5,525 bases of DNA. Source: Gallionella sp. UBA4121 (lineage in GTDB: Bacteria > Pseudomonadota > Gammaproteobacteria > Burkholderiales > Gallionellaceae). The first letter of the stretch is position 1. The number at the start of each line of letters is the position of its first letter. Location of the stretch: contig DFWZ01000058.1 in the NCBI GenBank assembly GCA_002381565.1, forward strand, positions 5,090 to 10,614. The letters are read 5' to 3'. Shown here piece by piece: positions 1 to 5,525 of this stretch. Position numbers and translations under genes: made by a program. The notes beneath the pieces were generated by a model, which had not been told where the DNA came from, did not search any database, and was given only the letters and a program-made list of their open reading frames with translations.

Positions 1-173
1 GCATAGGCCGCGTTGAGTTCGTTGCAGGTGCCGACGTATTCCACTTCGCTGTTCAGCACCTGATTGAAGAAACCGAGGACAAAATCTCCCGGCACGCCAA
101 ACAGATGATCCAACCCGATCTGTTTGAGCCGGATCAACAGATATTCGGCAACGGTGATCTTTGAACTTGTCAT
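1..173 (-). CDS. Thiamine-diphosphate 2-oxo acid decarboxylase (pyruvate/indolepyruvate decarboxylase family), N-terminal fragment
   Basis: The gene starts with ATG at 173-171 and runs off the left edge, so only 57 codons plus two bases are visible (family proteins are about 550 residues). The peptide opens MTSSKITVAEYLLIRL and has the family N-terminus: HLFGVPGDF at residues 23-31, then GTCNELNAAYA at 48-58. In this family the Glu of the CNEL motif (Glu52 here) activates the thiamine-diphosphate cofactor. GVPGD, rather than the GxPGG usual in acetolactate synthases, favours the decarboxylase branch. Such enzymes remove CO2 from a 2-oxo acid to give an aldehyde in the cytoplasm. The substrate (pyruvate, indolepyruvate, phenylpyruvate or a branched 2-oxo acid) cannot be told from this fragment. 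The start is supported by AAGGAG nine bases upstream. It lies 175 nt downstream of PEP synthase on the same strand, which makes pyruvate a reasonable but unproven substrate. Confidence 0.88.
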   Translation of the reverse strand, partial: MTSSKITVAEYLLIRLKQIGLDHLFGVPGDFVLGFFNQVLNSEVEYVGTCNELNAAY

Positions 174-348
174 ATAGCGATGCTCCTTGGCACATGCATT
201 GAGGATGGATGCTCCCCGGAATTTATTTGAACAGAATCTCCTGAAGTCTCAGTTAGGCTTTTCCTCGTTACGCCAATCTTTCTTGGCTTTGCTTACTATG
301 CACTTCAAAATTTAACCCGCGTAATGCGTATCCCCCGACAAACCGGTT
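174..348. other. Intergenic region between PEP synthase and the decarboxylase gene
   Basis: This 175-nt gap holds the decarboxylase ribosome binding site and two small inverted repeats. One is GCCAA-6 nt-TTGGC at 272-287; the other is CTGA-4 nt-TCAG at 241-252. Neither has a U-tract on the minus-strand transcript, so neither is a convincing intrinsic terminator. The palindrome AACCGGTT (341-348) touches the PEP synthase stop codon. After that stop the same frame stays open for 26 codons, to TAA at 270-268, with no start codon or ribosome binding site; a run of that length is expected by chance. The gap is long enough for a promoter, but I see no clear -35/-10 pair. Confidence 0.5.
183..188 (-). 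promoter_or_regulatory. Ribosome binding site of the 2-oxo acid decarboxylase gene
   Basis: The minus strand reads AAGGAG here, nine bases before the ATG at 173. It fixes the start of the truncated decarboxylase gene. Confidence 0.7.
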
Positions 349-2781
349 TTATGATTGGGAGTTACCTGACAGACGCTTTTCCACCTCCAGAACATGACGG
401 GTGGTTGCGAGTACCGTATCCGGACTGAGGCTCATGGAGTCGATGCCAATTTCCACCAGATACTCGGCCATCTCGGGATAGTCCGACGGCGCCTGTCCGC
501 ACAGGCCGGAGTGCCGACCATTGCGTTTTGCACCTTCCACCGCCAGACGGATCATCTCTTTCACGCCGGGATCGCGCTCATCAAAATCGAAGGCGACGAT
601 TTCCGAATCGCGATCCACGCCCAGGGTCAACTGGGTCAGGTCGTTGGAGCCGATGGAGAAGCCGTCGAACAGTTTGGCGAAGGCGTCAATTTGGATCACG
701 TTGTTGGGTATCTCGCACATGACGTAGACTTCCAGTCCGTTGTCACCGCGCTTGAGGCCGTTTGCCGCCATGGCCTCAAGCACTTTTTCGCCCTCCTGTA
801 CGCGGCGGCAAAAAGGAATCATCAACTTGACGTTAGTCAGTCCCATTTCGTCGCGCACCCGTTTCATCGCGCCACATTCCAGCGCGAACCCATCGGCGTA
901 GGAGGGATGGGTATAACGGGATGCGCCGCGGAATCCGATCATCGGGTTGTCTTCTTCCGGCTCAAAAAATGTACCGCCCAGCAGGGTGGCGTATTCATTG
1001 CTTTTGAAGTCACTCATACGCACCACACAGGGTTTTGGATAAACTGCTGCCGCAATCGTGGCAACACCTTCGGCAAGGGTCTTGACGAAGAAATCTTCAG
1101 GGTTGTCGTAGGCTGTGCTGAGGGCGGTGATTTTTTCACGTGTTGCATCGTCCACCTTTTCCGGATGTTTGATTGCCATCGGGTGCACCTTGATGTATTC
1201 ATTGATAATGAATTCCATACGCGCCAGTCCTATGCCATCCACTGGCAGAGATGCCAGACTAAATGCCTGATCCGGGTCACCCAGATTCATCATGATCCAG
1301 GTTTTGGGATGCCCCAGTTGGCCGAGGTCAGTCTGCTGAACGTCAAAACCCAGAATACCTTCATAGATATTTCCGGTTTCGCCCTCTGAGCAACTGATGC
1401 TGATCTCTTGGCCTGTTTTAAGTAGCGTAGTCGCGTTTCCACTTCCCACAATGGCAGGAATGCCAAGTTCGCGTGAAACGATGGCGGCATGACAGGTGCG
1501 CCCTCCCCGATTCGTCACAATCGCGGCGGCTTTTTTCATGATGGGTTCCCAGTCCGGCGTCGTGGTATCGGCAACCAGCACCTCTCCCGCTTGAAAATCA
1601 CCCAGATTTTTAACATCATTGATGACACGCGCCCGTCCTACACCGATCCTGGTGCCGACAGCCCTGCCACGGAGAAGGACAGCCGATCTTTCCTTGAGAT
1701 GGTAAATTTCAAGGATGCTGCCTTTCTTTTGCGATGCCACCGTCTCCGGTCGCGCCTGTACCATATATATTTGCCCATCCATTCCGTCCTTTGCCCACTC
1801 CATGTCCATGGGCTTATAAAAACCGGCTTTTTTGGAATAGTGGTTTTCAACCTTGATGGCATAATCGGCAAGTACCATGACGTCCGCGTCGGAAATGCAA
1901 AAGTGATTCCTTTCTTCGCTGCTGGCGTCAATATTGTCGGTGTATTCCACAGCAATATGGCCGGTATTGAGAGTGTCGGTAAAAATCATCTTTTTTTCTT
2001 TACTGCCCAAGCGGCGTTTCAGAACGGCGCGAGAGCCCTTGATGAAACTCGGTTTATGTACATAAAAACTATCCGGGTCGATGGTGCCCTGAACGACATT
2101 TTCCCCCAGCCCCAGGGCGGCATTAATGAATACGACATCCTTGAAGCCCGTTTCCGTGTCCAGCGAAAACATCACGCCACTGGCCGCGATATCGCTGCGC
2201 ACCATTTTCATAATCACGACGGAGAGATAGACCTTGAAGCAATCAAAGTGCTTGTCGTATTTGTAGTGGATGGAACGGTCGGTAAAGTTGGAAGCCAGGC
2301 AGCGTTTATAGGCATCAAGCAGGGCGCCCTCACTGGCGATGTTGAGGTAGGTGTCATTCTGCCCGGCAAAAGAGGCCTCGGGAGAGTCCTCGGCGGTGGC
2401 CGAAGATCGCACCGCCAATGAAATTTTTTCACCATACTCCTGTTTGAGTCCTGCATAGGCTGTTGAGATTTCAGCCTTCAAGTCGTCGGGCAACTCACAA
2501 TCGGAGAGAATCTTCCGTGCTTTTTCGCCGCGTGACTGTAAATCCTTGATGTTGCCGGGGTTGAGTCCGTCAAGTGCTTCATGCAGCGGCTGCCAGGCAT
2601 GATTGTGTTCCAGCACGTAACGATATGCCTCTGCCGTAACGGCAAACCCGTTGGGGACACGCACACCTTCATTTGTCAGGTTTTGATACATCTCACCCAG
2701 CGAGGCATTTTTACCACCGACCAACGGTACATCGTCGATACCAATCTCGTTGAACCAGCGAATGTATGAGACTTTGTTCAT
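349..2781 (-). CDS. ppsA: Phosphoenolpyruvate synthase (pyruvate, water dikinase)
   Basis: This cytoplasmic enzyme converts pyruvate, ATP and water into PEP, AMP and phosphate, and is the gluconeogenic entry from pyruvate. The 810-residue product shows the full three-domain order. The N-terminal ATP-grasp domain (about residues 10-350) has GGKNASLGE at 22-30 and RSSATAEDSP at 125-134. The swivelling phosphohistidine domain has TNRGGRTCHAAIV, with catalytic His431. The C-terminal PEP/pyruvate-binding barrel has DGIGLARMEF, FSIGSNDLTQLTLGVDRDS and GLCGQAPSD, with the conserved catalytic Cys761. Length and all key residues fit an intact enzyme. I chose ATG at 2781 because AAGGAG sits six bases before it; the longer reading from TTG at 2799 would put that site inside the coding sequence. 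It follows the aldolase by 134 nt on the same strand. No gene for the PpsR regulatory kinase/phosphorylase is visible nearby. Confidence 0.97.
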   Translation of the reverse strand: MNKVSYIRWFNEIGIDDVPLVGGKNASLGEMYQNLTNEGVRVPNGFAVTAEAYRYVLEHNHAWQPLHEALDGLNPGNIKDLQSRGEKARKILSDCELPDDLKAEISTAYAGLKQEYGEKISLAVRSSATAEDSPEASFAGQNDTYLNIASEGALLDAYKRCLASNFTDRSIHYKYDKHFDCFKVYLSVVIMKMVRSDIAASGVMFSLDTETGFKDVVFINAALGLGENVVQGTIDPDSFYVHKPSFIKGSRAVLKRRLGSKEKKMIFTDTLNTGHIAVEYTDNIDASSEERNHFCISDADVMVLADYAIKVENHYSKKAGFYKPMDMEWAKDGMDGQIYMVQARPETVASQKKGSILEIYHLKERSAVLLRGRAVGTRIGVGRARVINDVKNLGDFQAGEVLVADTTTPDWEPIMKKAAAIVTNRGGRTCHAAIVSRELGIPAIVGSGNATTLLKTGQEISISCSEGETGNIYEGILGFDVQQTDLGQLGHPKTWIMMNLGDPDQAFSLASLPVDGIGLARMEFIINEYIKVHPMAIKHPEKVDDATREKITALSTAYDNPEDFFVKTLAEGVATIAAAVYPKPCVVRMSDFKSNEYATLLGGTFFEPEEDNPMIGFRGASRYTHPSYADGFALECGAMKRVRDEMGLTNVKLMIPFCRRVQEGEKVLEAMAANGLKRGDNGLEVYVMCEIPNNVIQIDAFAKLFDGFSIGSNDLTQLTLGVDRDSEIVAFDFDERDPGVKEMIRLAVEGAKRNGRHSGLCGQAPSDYPEMAEYLVEIGIDSMSLSPDTVLATTRHVLEVEKRLSGNSQS

Positions 2782-2787
2782 GCTTTG

Positions 2788-2793
2788 CTCCTT
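2788..2793 (-). promoter_or_regulatory. Ribosome binding site deciding the ppsA start
   Basis: AAGGAG on the minus strand, six bases before ATG at 2781. It rules against the in-frame upstream TTG at 2799, which would add six residues (MHKEQS) encoded by the ribosome binding site itself. Confidence 0.8.
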
Positions 2794-2915
2794 ATGCAAT
2801 GTGGATATGTACCAAACAGGCTGTCAGTGTCTGCGGGGCGTGCCATGACTGCTTCAGAGGCCGGATTGGAACCTAACTCCGATAGACTGTGGACGCCCTC
2901 AGAACATCAGGATCG

Positions 2916-3941
2916 TCAATTCGCTGACTCCATCGCAGCCAGATATTCACCGCGCTGCGCTGCGCCATTCAACCTTGCCCGTTTCAGCAGCGCTTGTTGT
3001 GCTGCGGAAACGTTCTCTGCTTTGCCCTGCCAGGCTTGCAACACCGGCTGTTGCAGGGCGCGCCCATAGGAAAAGGAGAGCAACCATGGTGCATCTGGGA
3101 AACCGGCATTCATGGCATTGAGGTTGGCCGTCGCTTCTTCCGGACTCAGACCACCGGAGAGAAAATTGATACTCGGCACTGCCGCCGGTACGGTGCGCCT
3201 GAATACCCGCAGGGTTGCTGCTGCGATCTCTGCGGCGCTGGCTCTGAGCGGATGATCCTTGCCCCGCAGCACCATGTTGGGTTTGAGTATCATGTGTTCC
3301 AGCACGACATGGTGGCGGTGCAGTGCATGGAAAATTCCCTTGTGCACCGCTTCGGTTACCTCGGCGCAGCGTGCCATACTGTGATTGCCGTCGATCAACA
3401 CTTCCGGCTCGACGATGGGCACAACGCCCATTTCCTGACAGACCGCCGCATAGCGCGCCAGCATCTCGGCATTGGCGGCAATACCCAGCGCCGTAGGGTA
3501 GTGTTCGCCAATCTGGTAAACTTCGCGCCACTTGGCGAAGCGCGCGCCCTGGCTTTTATATTTAATCAAGCGATCCGCCAAACCGTCCAGACCATAGGTA
3601 ATGAGATCGAAGGGCGACAGCGCCAAAGGCCCTTTTCCTTTATCCACCTTGATGCCGCGGATTATGCCGCGCTGTTCCAGCACTTCGGGTAGCGGCGTGC
3701 CATCTCCATCGGCTTGTGCAAGCGTGCCCTCAAATTCGATCACGCCGCTAATGTAGTGTTCAATGCCGGGGGCGGTAAACAGCAGGGCGCGGTATGCGCG
3801 GCAATTCTCCTCAGTGGGTTCCACATTGATAGATGCGAAGCGTTTGGCAATCGTGGGTTGGCTTTCGTCTGCGGCGAGGATGCCTTTGCCGCGTTGCACC
3901 ATCTGTTCAATGGTGGCTTGTAGTTCGTCTGCAATGGTCAT
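2916..3941 (-). CDS. Class I fructose-bisphosphate aldolase
   Basis: The enzyme reversibly cleaves fructose-1,6-bisphosphate into dihydroxyacetone phosphate and glyceraldehyde-3-phosphate through a Schiff base, without a metal, in the cytoplasm. The 341-residue product follows the animal/plant-type class I fold. It has GILAADES at 20-27 (catalytic Asp25), GIKVDKG at 96-102 (Lys98), FAKWREV at 135-141 (Lys137), PIVEPEVL at 175-182 (Glu178), the Schiff-base Lys220 in ILKPNMV, SGGLSPEEA at 262-270 and the phosphate-binding SYGRALQ at 291-297. All the expected active-site residues are present. The protein stops at EYLAAMESAN, so it lacks the longer C-terminal tail ending in Tyr that tunes fructose-1,6-bisphosphate use in vertebrate enzymes. 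ATG at 3941 is preceded by CAGGAG at seven bases. It is followed by ppsA, consistent with a gluconeogenic pairing. This family is distinct from the archaeal-type class I aldolase (E. coli FbaB), so I give no symbol. Confidence 0.96.
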   Translation of the reverse strand: MTIADELQATIEQMVQRGKGILAADESQPTIAKRFASINVEPTEENCRAYRALLFTAPGIEHYISGVIEFEGTLAQADGDGTPLPEVLEQRGIIRGIKVDKGKGPLALSPFDLITYGLDGLADRLIKYKSQGARFAKWREVYQIGEHYPTALGIAANAEMLARYAAVCQEMGVVPIVEPEVLIDGNHSMARCAEVTEAVHKGIFHALHRHHVVLEHMILKPNMVLRGKDHPLRASAAEIAAATLRVFRRTVPAAVPSINFLSGGLSPEEATANLNAMNAGFPDAPWLLSFSYGRALQQPVLQAWQGKAENVSAAQQALLKRARLNGAAQRGEYLAAMESAN

Positions 3942-3948
3942 GGTTCAT

Positions 3949-3954
3949 CTCCTG
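3949..3954 (-). promoter_or_regulatory. Ribosome binding site of the aldolase gene
   Basis: The minus strand reads CAGGAG, seven bases before ATG at 3941, which supports that start. Confidence 0.7.
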
Positions 3955-4003
3955 TTCGGTGTATGGGCGATTTTCATTCGGCTTACGGGCACGGATTATC
4001 CGG

Positions 4004-4396
4004 TCACGCGGCCGGATTCATCTGTGTCTTGCCGGTTTGCCTGAGCCACTCCCATGCAGTATCCTCGCGCACGAAATCGAAGTGCCGCACCTGTGCATGG
4101 ACGAAATGATTTGCAATGTCCGGCATGATATTCGCCAAAGCGCCGTCCGCGACGACTGCAACCTTCTCTATTTTCTGAATATGCTCCTTGAGGAACTTCA
4201 AGTGAGCAAGCATCGCGGCAAAGTCTTTCCAGCCGGGAAACGAGTTTGCGTGTATCAATACGCCATACAGCTTTCCGTGTCCCGTCAGATAAGTATCGAC
4301 TTGGCTCGTTATCGAAATAAAATCTGCCGCTTCAAGCGGCCCTTCCGGATGCAGTACAAGTATGCCTTCGTCGTGTCGCAATTCGTAGTTGATCAT
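4004..4396 (-). CDS. SpoIIAA-like (STAS/SEC14-type) domain protein
   Basis: This is a small soluble protein of 130 residues with no signal peptide or membrane segment. It begins MINYELRHDEGILVLHPEGPL and continues through TGHGKLYGVLIHANSFPGW, an EKVAVVADG strand and a C-terminal helix with AWEWL. That order of alternating strands and helices, and the wording, match the SpoIIAA-like family (Pfam SpoIIAA-like, also named STAS/SEC14 domain), whose members are mostly of unknown function. The family resembles anti-sigma-factor antagonists in fold, but I see no partner kinase or sigma factor here, so no regulatory role can be assigned. I prefer ATG at 4396, preceded by GGAAG at seven bases. An ATG at 4438 would add 14 residues (MRDISASLHNGSYP) but has no ribosome binding site. 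It lies 53 nt after the cytochrome c pseudogene and 62 nt before the aldolase. Confidence 0.82.
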   Translation of the reverse strand: MINYELRHDEGILVLHPEGPLEAADFISITSQVDTYLTGHGKLYGVLIHANSFPGWKDFAAMLAHLKFLKEHIQKIEKVAVVADGALANIMPDIANHFVHAQVRHFDFVREDTAWEWLRQTGKTQMNPAA

Positions 4397-4403
4397 CGGA
4401 TAG

Positions 4404-4408
4404 CTTCC
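4404..4408 (-). promoter_or_regulatory. Weak ribosome binding site favouring the shorter SpoIIAA-like start
   Basis: GGAAG on the minus strand, seven bases before ATG at 4396. It is a modest match, but the competing ATG at 4438 is preceded by an AT-rich stretch with no Shine-Dalgarno-like sequence. Confidence 0.45.
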
Positions 4409-4449
4409 ATTATGTAATGACGCGGATATGTCACGCATTGCCGGATAGT

Positions 4450-5003
4450 TTATTTATGAATCGGTTGATTCACTGATACTAGCGGCCAATTTTGAACTTG
4501 TATCCACGTCTGTTGTATAGCGGGCGGCAGTTTGTCCATGTGCTTCAGAAAAAGTGCAAGTGACCATATCTGTTGATCGCTCAAGGAGGAGCCGAACGAA
4601 GGCATGCCCGTCAGACGAATGCCATGCTTGATTTTCCAGAACGAATAGCCTTCCAGGTCGTCCTCAACCCCATCTGTCGCCAACTGCGGCGGCTTTTGAT
4701 AAAGCCCTTTCGCTATCGGTGATGTCGATGCAGTACCCTTTACGGAACCATGGAAAACCGCACAGTTCTGCGCAAAAAGATGAATGCCATTCATAAGATT
4801 CTGATCCGTCAATTACACCGGGTTTTGTTCCTTTGGCGCATCGCGATGCAGTGTTGCATTTAACGATGTGCCAGCCAGGTTTCAAATCTGCCGGGTTTTG
4901 CATCTGCGTTGGCCGGAATAAATCCGCTTTGTACCAGCGCGTAAGCGCCAATCAGAGCAACGAGCATCATTAACGCGATTCCTGAAACCATGGCTTTCAA
5001 CAT
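4450..5003 (-). pseudogene. Decayed class I c-type cytochrome with N-terminal membrane anchor
   Basis: The ancestral product was a membrane-anchored, periplasm-facing single-haem cytochrome c of roughly 180 residues, an electron carrier. Reading starts at ATG 5003 with a good ribosome binding site and gives MLKAMVSGIALMMLVALIG, a hydrophobic segment, then FIPANADAKPGRFETWLAHR before TAA at 4862-4860. Shifting frame at about 4863-4869 resumes with TSLNATLHRDAPKEQNPV, as expected of the family linker. A second TAA (4815-4813) follows, and the same frame then continues with LTDQNLMNGIHLFAQNC and the rest of the haem domain to the stop at 4450. The haem motif is CAVFH, not CxxCH: Phe (TTC, 4755-4753) replaces the second Cys. 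The probable distal Met ligand remains in GIRLTGMPSFG, and KPPQLATDGVEDD and DQQIWSLALFLKHMDKLPP are well preserved, so decay looks recent. A haem domain translated alone from TTG at 4812 would lack an export signal. Confidence 0.85.
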
Positions 5004-5010
5004 ATCCCCT

Positions 5011-5016
5011 CCTCCT
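5011..5016 (-). promoter_or_regulatory. Ribosome binding site of the cytochrome c pseudogene
   Basis: AGGAGG on the minus strand, seven bases before ATG at 5003, inside the purine-rich run GAGGAGGAGGGG. The start signal is intact although the coding frame behind it is broken. Confidence 0.75.
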
Positions 5017-5049
5017 CATTTATTATGAAATCGCCTTTAGTATCAATAA

Positions 5050-5077
5050 AATGTAGCAATCTGATCTTGGTGAGCAA
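5050..5077 (-). promoter_or_regulatory. Possible weak sigma-70-type promoter upstream of the cytochrome c pseudogene
   Basis: The minus strand reads TTGCTC (5077-5072), a 16-nt spacer, then TACATT (5055-5050). Agreement with TTGACA/TATAAT is three of six and four of six, which can occur by chance. It is listed only because it is the best candidate I found in the 127-nt gap between the HdeD-like gene and the pseudogene. Confidence 0.2.
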
Positions 5078-5130
5078 AGGTTGGATGATGCTTTGTCGGT
5101 TGGCTAGTGGCTGAATATCGATGCAACGAT

Positions 5131-5525
5131 TCAAGATGGATTGCCTTTACGTAACATCCAGCCGATCGCAACCAGCGCTAAGCCATCGAACAGCAAACTG
5201 ATGCCCACATACAGACCCACCAACCACAGGGAAGTAGCTGGCCAGCCGATCAGAAACATCGAAGCCAGCATGGCTGAAACAACACCATTAAAAGTCATCC
5301 AGCCCCAGCCTTTGTCAGGATGGATAGACTGGGCGAGGGCAAAGCTGTGCACCGCATCCAATAACAGATAAACGGCCAGCAACAGTCCCACCGCTTCCAC
5401 ACCTGATACAGGATAGAACAGCATCATGCCGCCGAAGATGAACAATAGGGCAGGTTTGATCCAGTCCATGACGCTCTTCGGACTATATTTATAGGTGTGA
5501 AAGGCCCATAAACTACCGCCGGCAA
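5131..5525 (-). CDS. HdeD/DUF308-family membrane protein, 5'-truncated by the window edge
   Basis: The frame is open from the right edge to TGA at 5133-5131, giving 131 visible codons. I treat the gene as partial because the frame reads GGSLWAFHTYKYSPKSV ahead of the first internal ATG (5469) and that ATG has only a poor ribosome binding site. Four hydrophobic segments are visible: PALLFIFGGMMLFYP, VEAVGLLLAVYLLLDAV, a segment around FNGVVSAMLASMFLIGWP, and LWLVGLYVGISLLFDGLALVAIGWML. The stretch GWGWMTFNGV followed by LIGWPATSLWLVGLYVGISLLFDG is the typical C-terminal signature of HdeD/DUF308 inner-membrane proteins, which usually have about 180-200 residues and six helices. The founding member is linked to acid resistance in E. 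coli, but most homologues have no known role, so I assign none. If translation really began at 5469, it would be a 112-residue four-helix protein. Confidence 0.85.
   Translation of the reverse strand, partial: AGGSLWAFHTYKYSPKSVMDWIKPALLFIFGGMMLFYPVSGVEAVGLLLAVYLLLDAVHSFALAQSIHPDKGWGWMTFNGVVSAMLASMFLIGWPATSLWLVGLYVGISLLFDGLALVAIGWMLRKGNPS

Noticed and set aside
272..287. Inverted repeat GCCAA-TCTTTC-TTGGC, considered as a terminator for ppsA.
   Set aside because: The stem has only five pairs, and on the minus-strand transcript it is followed by GTAACGAGG, not a U-run. On the plus strand it is followed by TTTGCTT, but there is no plus-strand gene to terminate.
251..318. GTTAGGC and TTTAACCC words suggesting an integron attC site.
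   Set aside because: The core-like words are in the wrong order and orientation for attC, the second does not match the consensus, and no integrase or cassette structure is present.
268..348. A 26-codon in-frame extension past the ppsA stop, considered as read-through or a degraded gene end.
   Set aside because: An open run of that length is expected by chance, PEP synthase is already full length at the TAA, and I cannot match the extra peptide to a family.
394..2421. Two long open frames on the plus strand (394-1389 and 1489-2421) opposite ppsA.
   Set aside because: They are mirror frames of a fully recognisable PEP synthase, show no protein-family signatures, and have no ribosome binding site that I can see. 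Their length follows from the codon use of the real gene.
2994..3692. An open frame of 232 codons on the plus strand opposite the aldolase.
   Set aside because: It lies wholly inside the aldolase gene, which has every catalytic residue in place. The plus-strand peptide is cysteine- and histidine-rich without a recognisable pattern.
3992..4449. Repeated CGGATA/TATCCG words around the SpoIIAA-like gene (the palindrome CGGATTATCCG at 3992-4002, and CGGATAG at 4397-4403 and 4442-4448), considered as operators.
   Set aside because: The words are short, irregularly spaced and partly inside coding sequence; I see no consistent site architecture.
4664..4951. A 95-codon minus-strand frame with several Cys residues, overlapping the cytochrome pseudogene.
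   Set aside because: It is the third frame of the same region. The cytochrome signatures lie in the other two frames, and this peptide has no CxxCH or other family motif.

Overview
The window reads as ordinary bacterial chromosome, most likely from a proteobacterium (Beta- or Gammaproteobacteria). I infer this from the protein families and the overall style of the genes, not from any marker gene, so the taxonomic call is weak. All six genes lie on the minus strand, so transcription runs from high to low coordinates. There are no RNA genes, CRISPR arrays, insertion sequences or stretches over 300 bases without a gene.

In transcription order: (1) 5525-5131, the C-terminal part of an HdeD/DUF308-type membrane protein that runs off the right edge. 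(2) 5003-4450, a class I c-type cytochrome gene with a good start but three separate lesions: a frameshift, an in-frame TAA, and a haem motif reading CxxFH instead of CxxCH. I call it a pseudogene. (3) 4396-4004, a small SpoIIAA-like (STAS/SEC14-type) protein. (4) 3941-2916, a class I fructose-bisphosphate aldolase of the animal/plant type. (5) 2781-349, phosphoenolpyruvate synthase. (6) 173-1, the first 57 codons of a thiamine-diphosphate 2-oxo acid decarboxylase of the pyruvate/indolepyruvate decarboxylase family, running off the left edge.

The last three genes form a central-carbon block. PEP synthase turns pyruvate into PEP. The aldolase joins or splits triose phosphates and fructose-1,6-bisphosphate. 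The decarboxylase, if it acts on pyruvate, would draw the same pool toward acetaldehyde. The gaps between genes are 127, 53, 62, 134 and 175 nt. They are compatible with partial co-transcription but large enough to hold extra promoters; I see no convincing intrinsic terminator in any of them.

The most notable observation is the decayed cytochrome c gene. I find no sign of a novel multi-gene system in this window.
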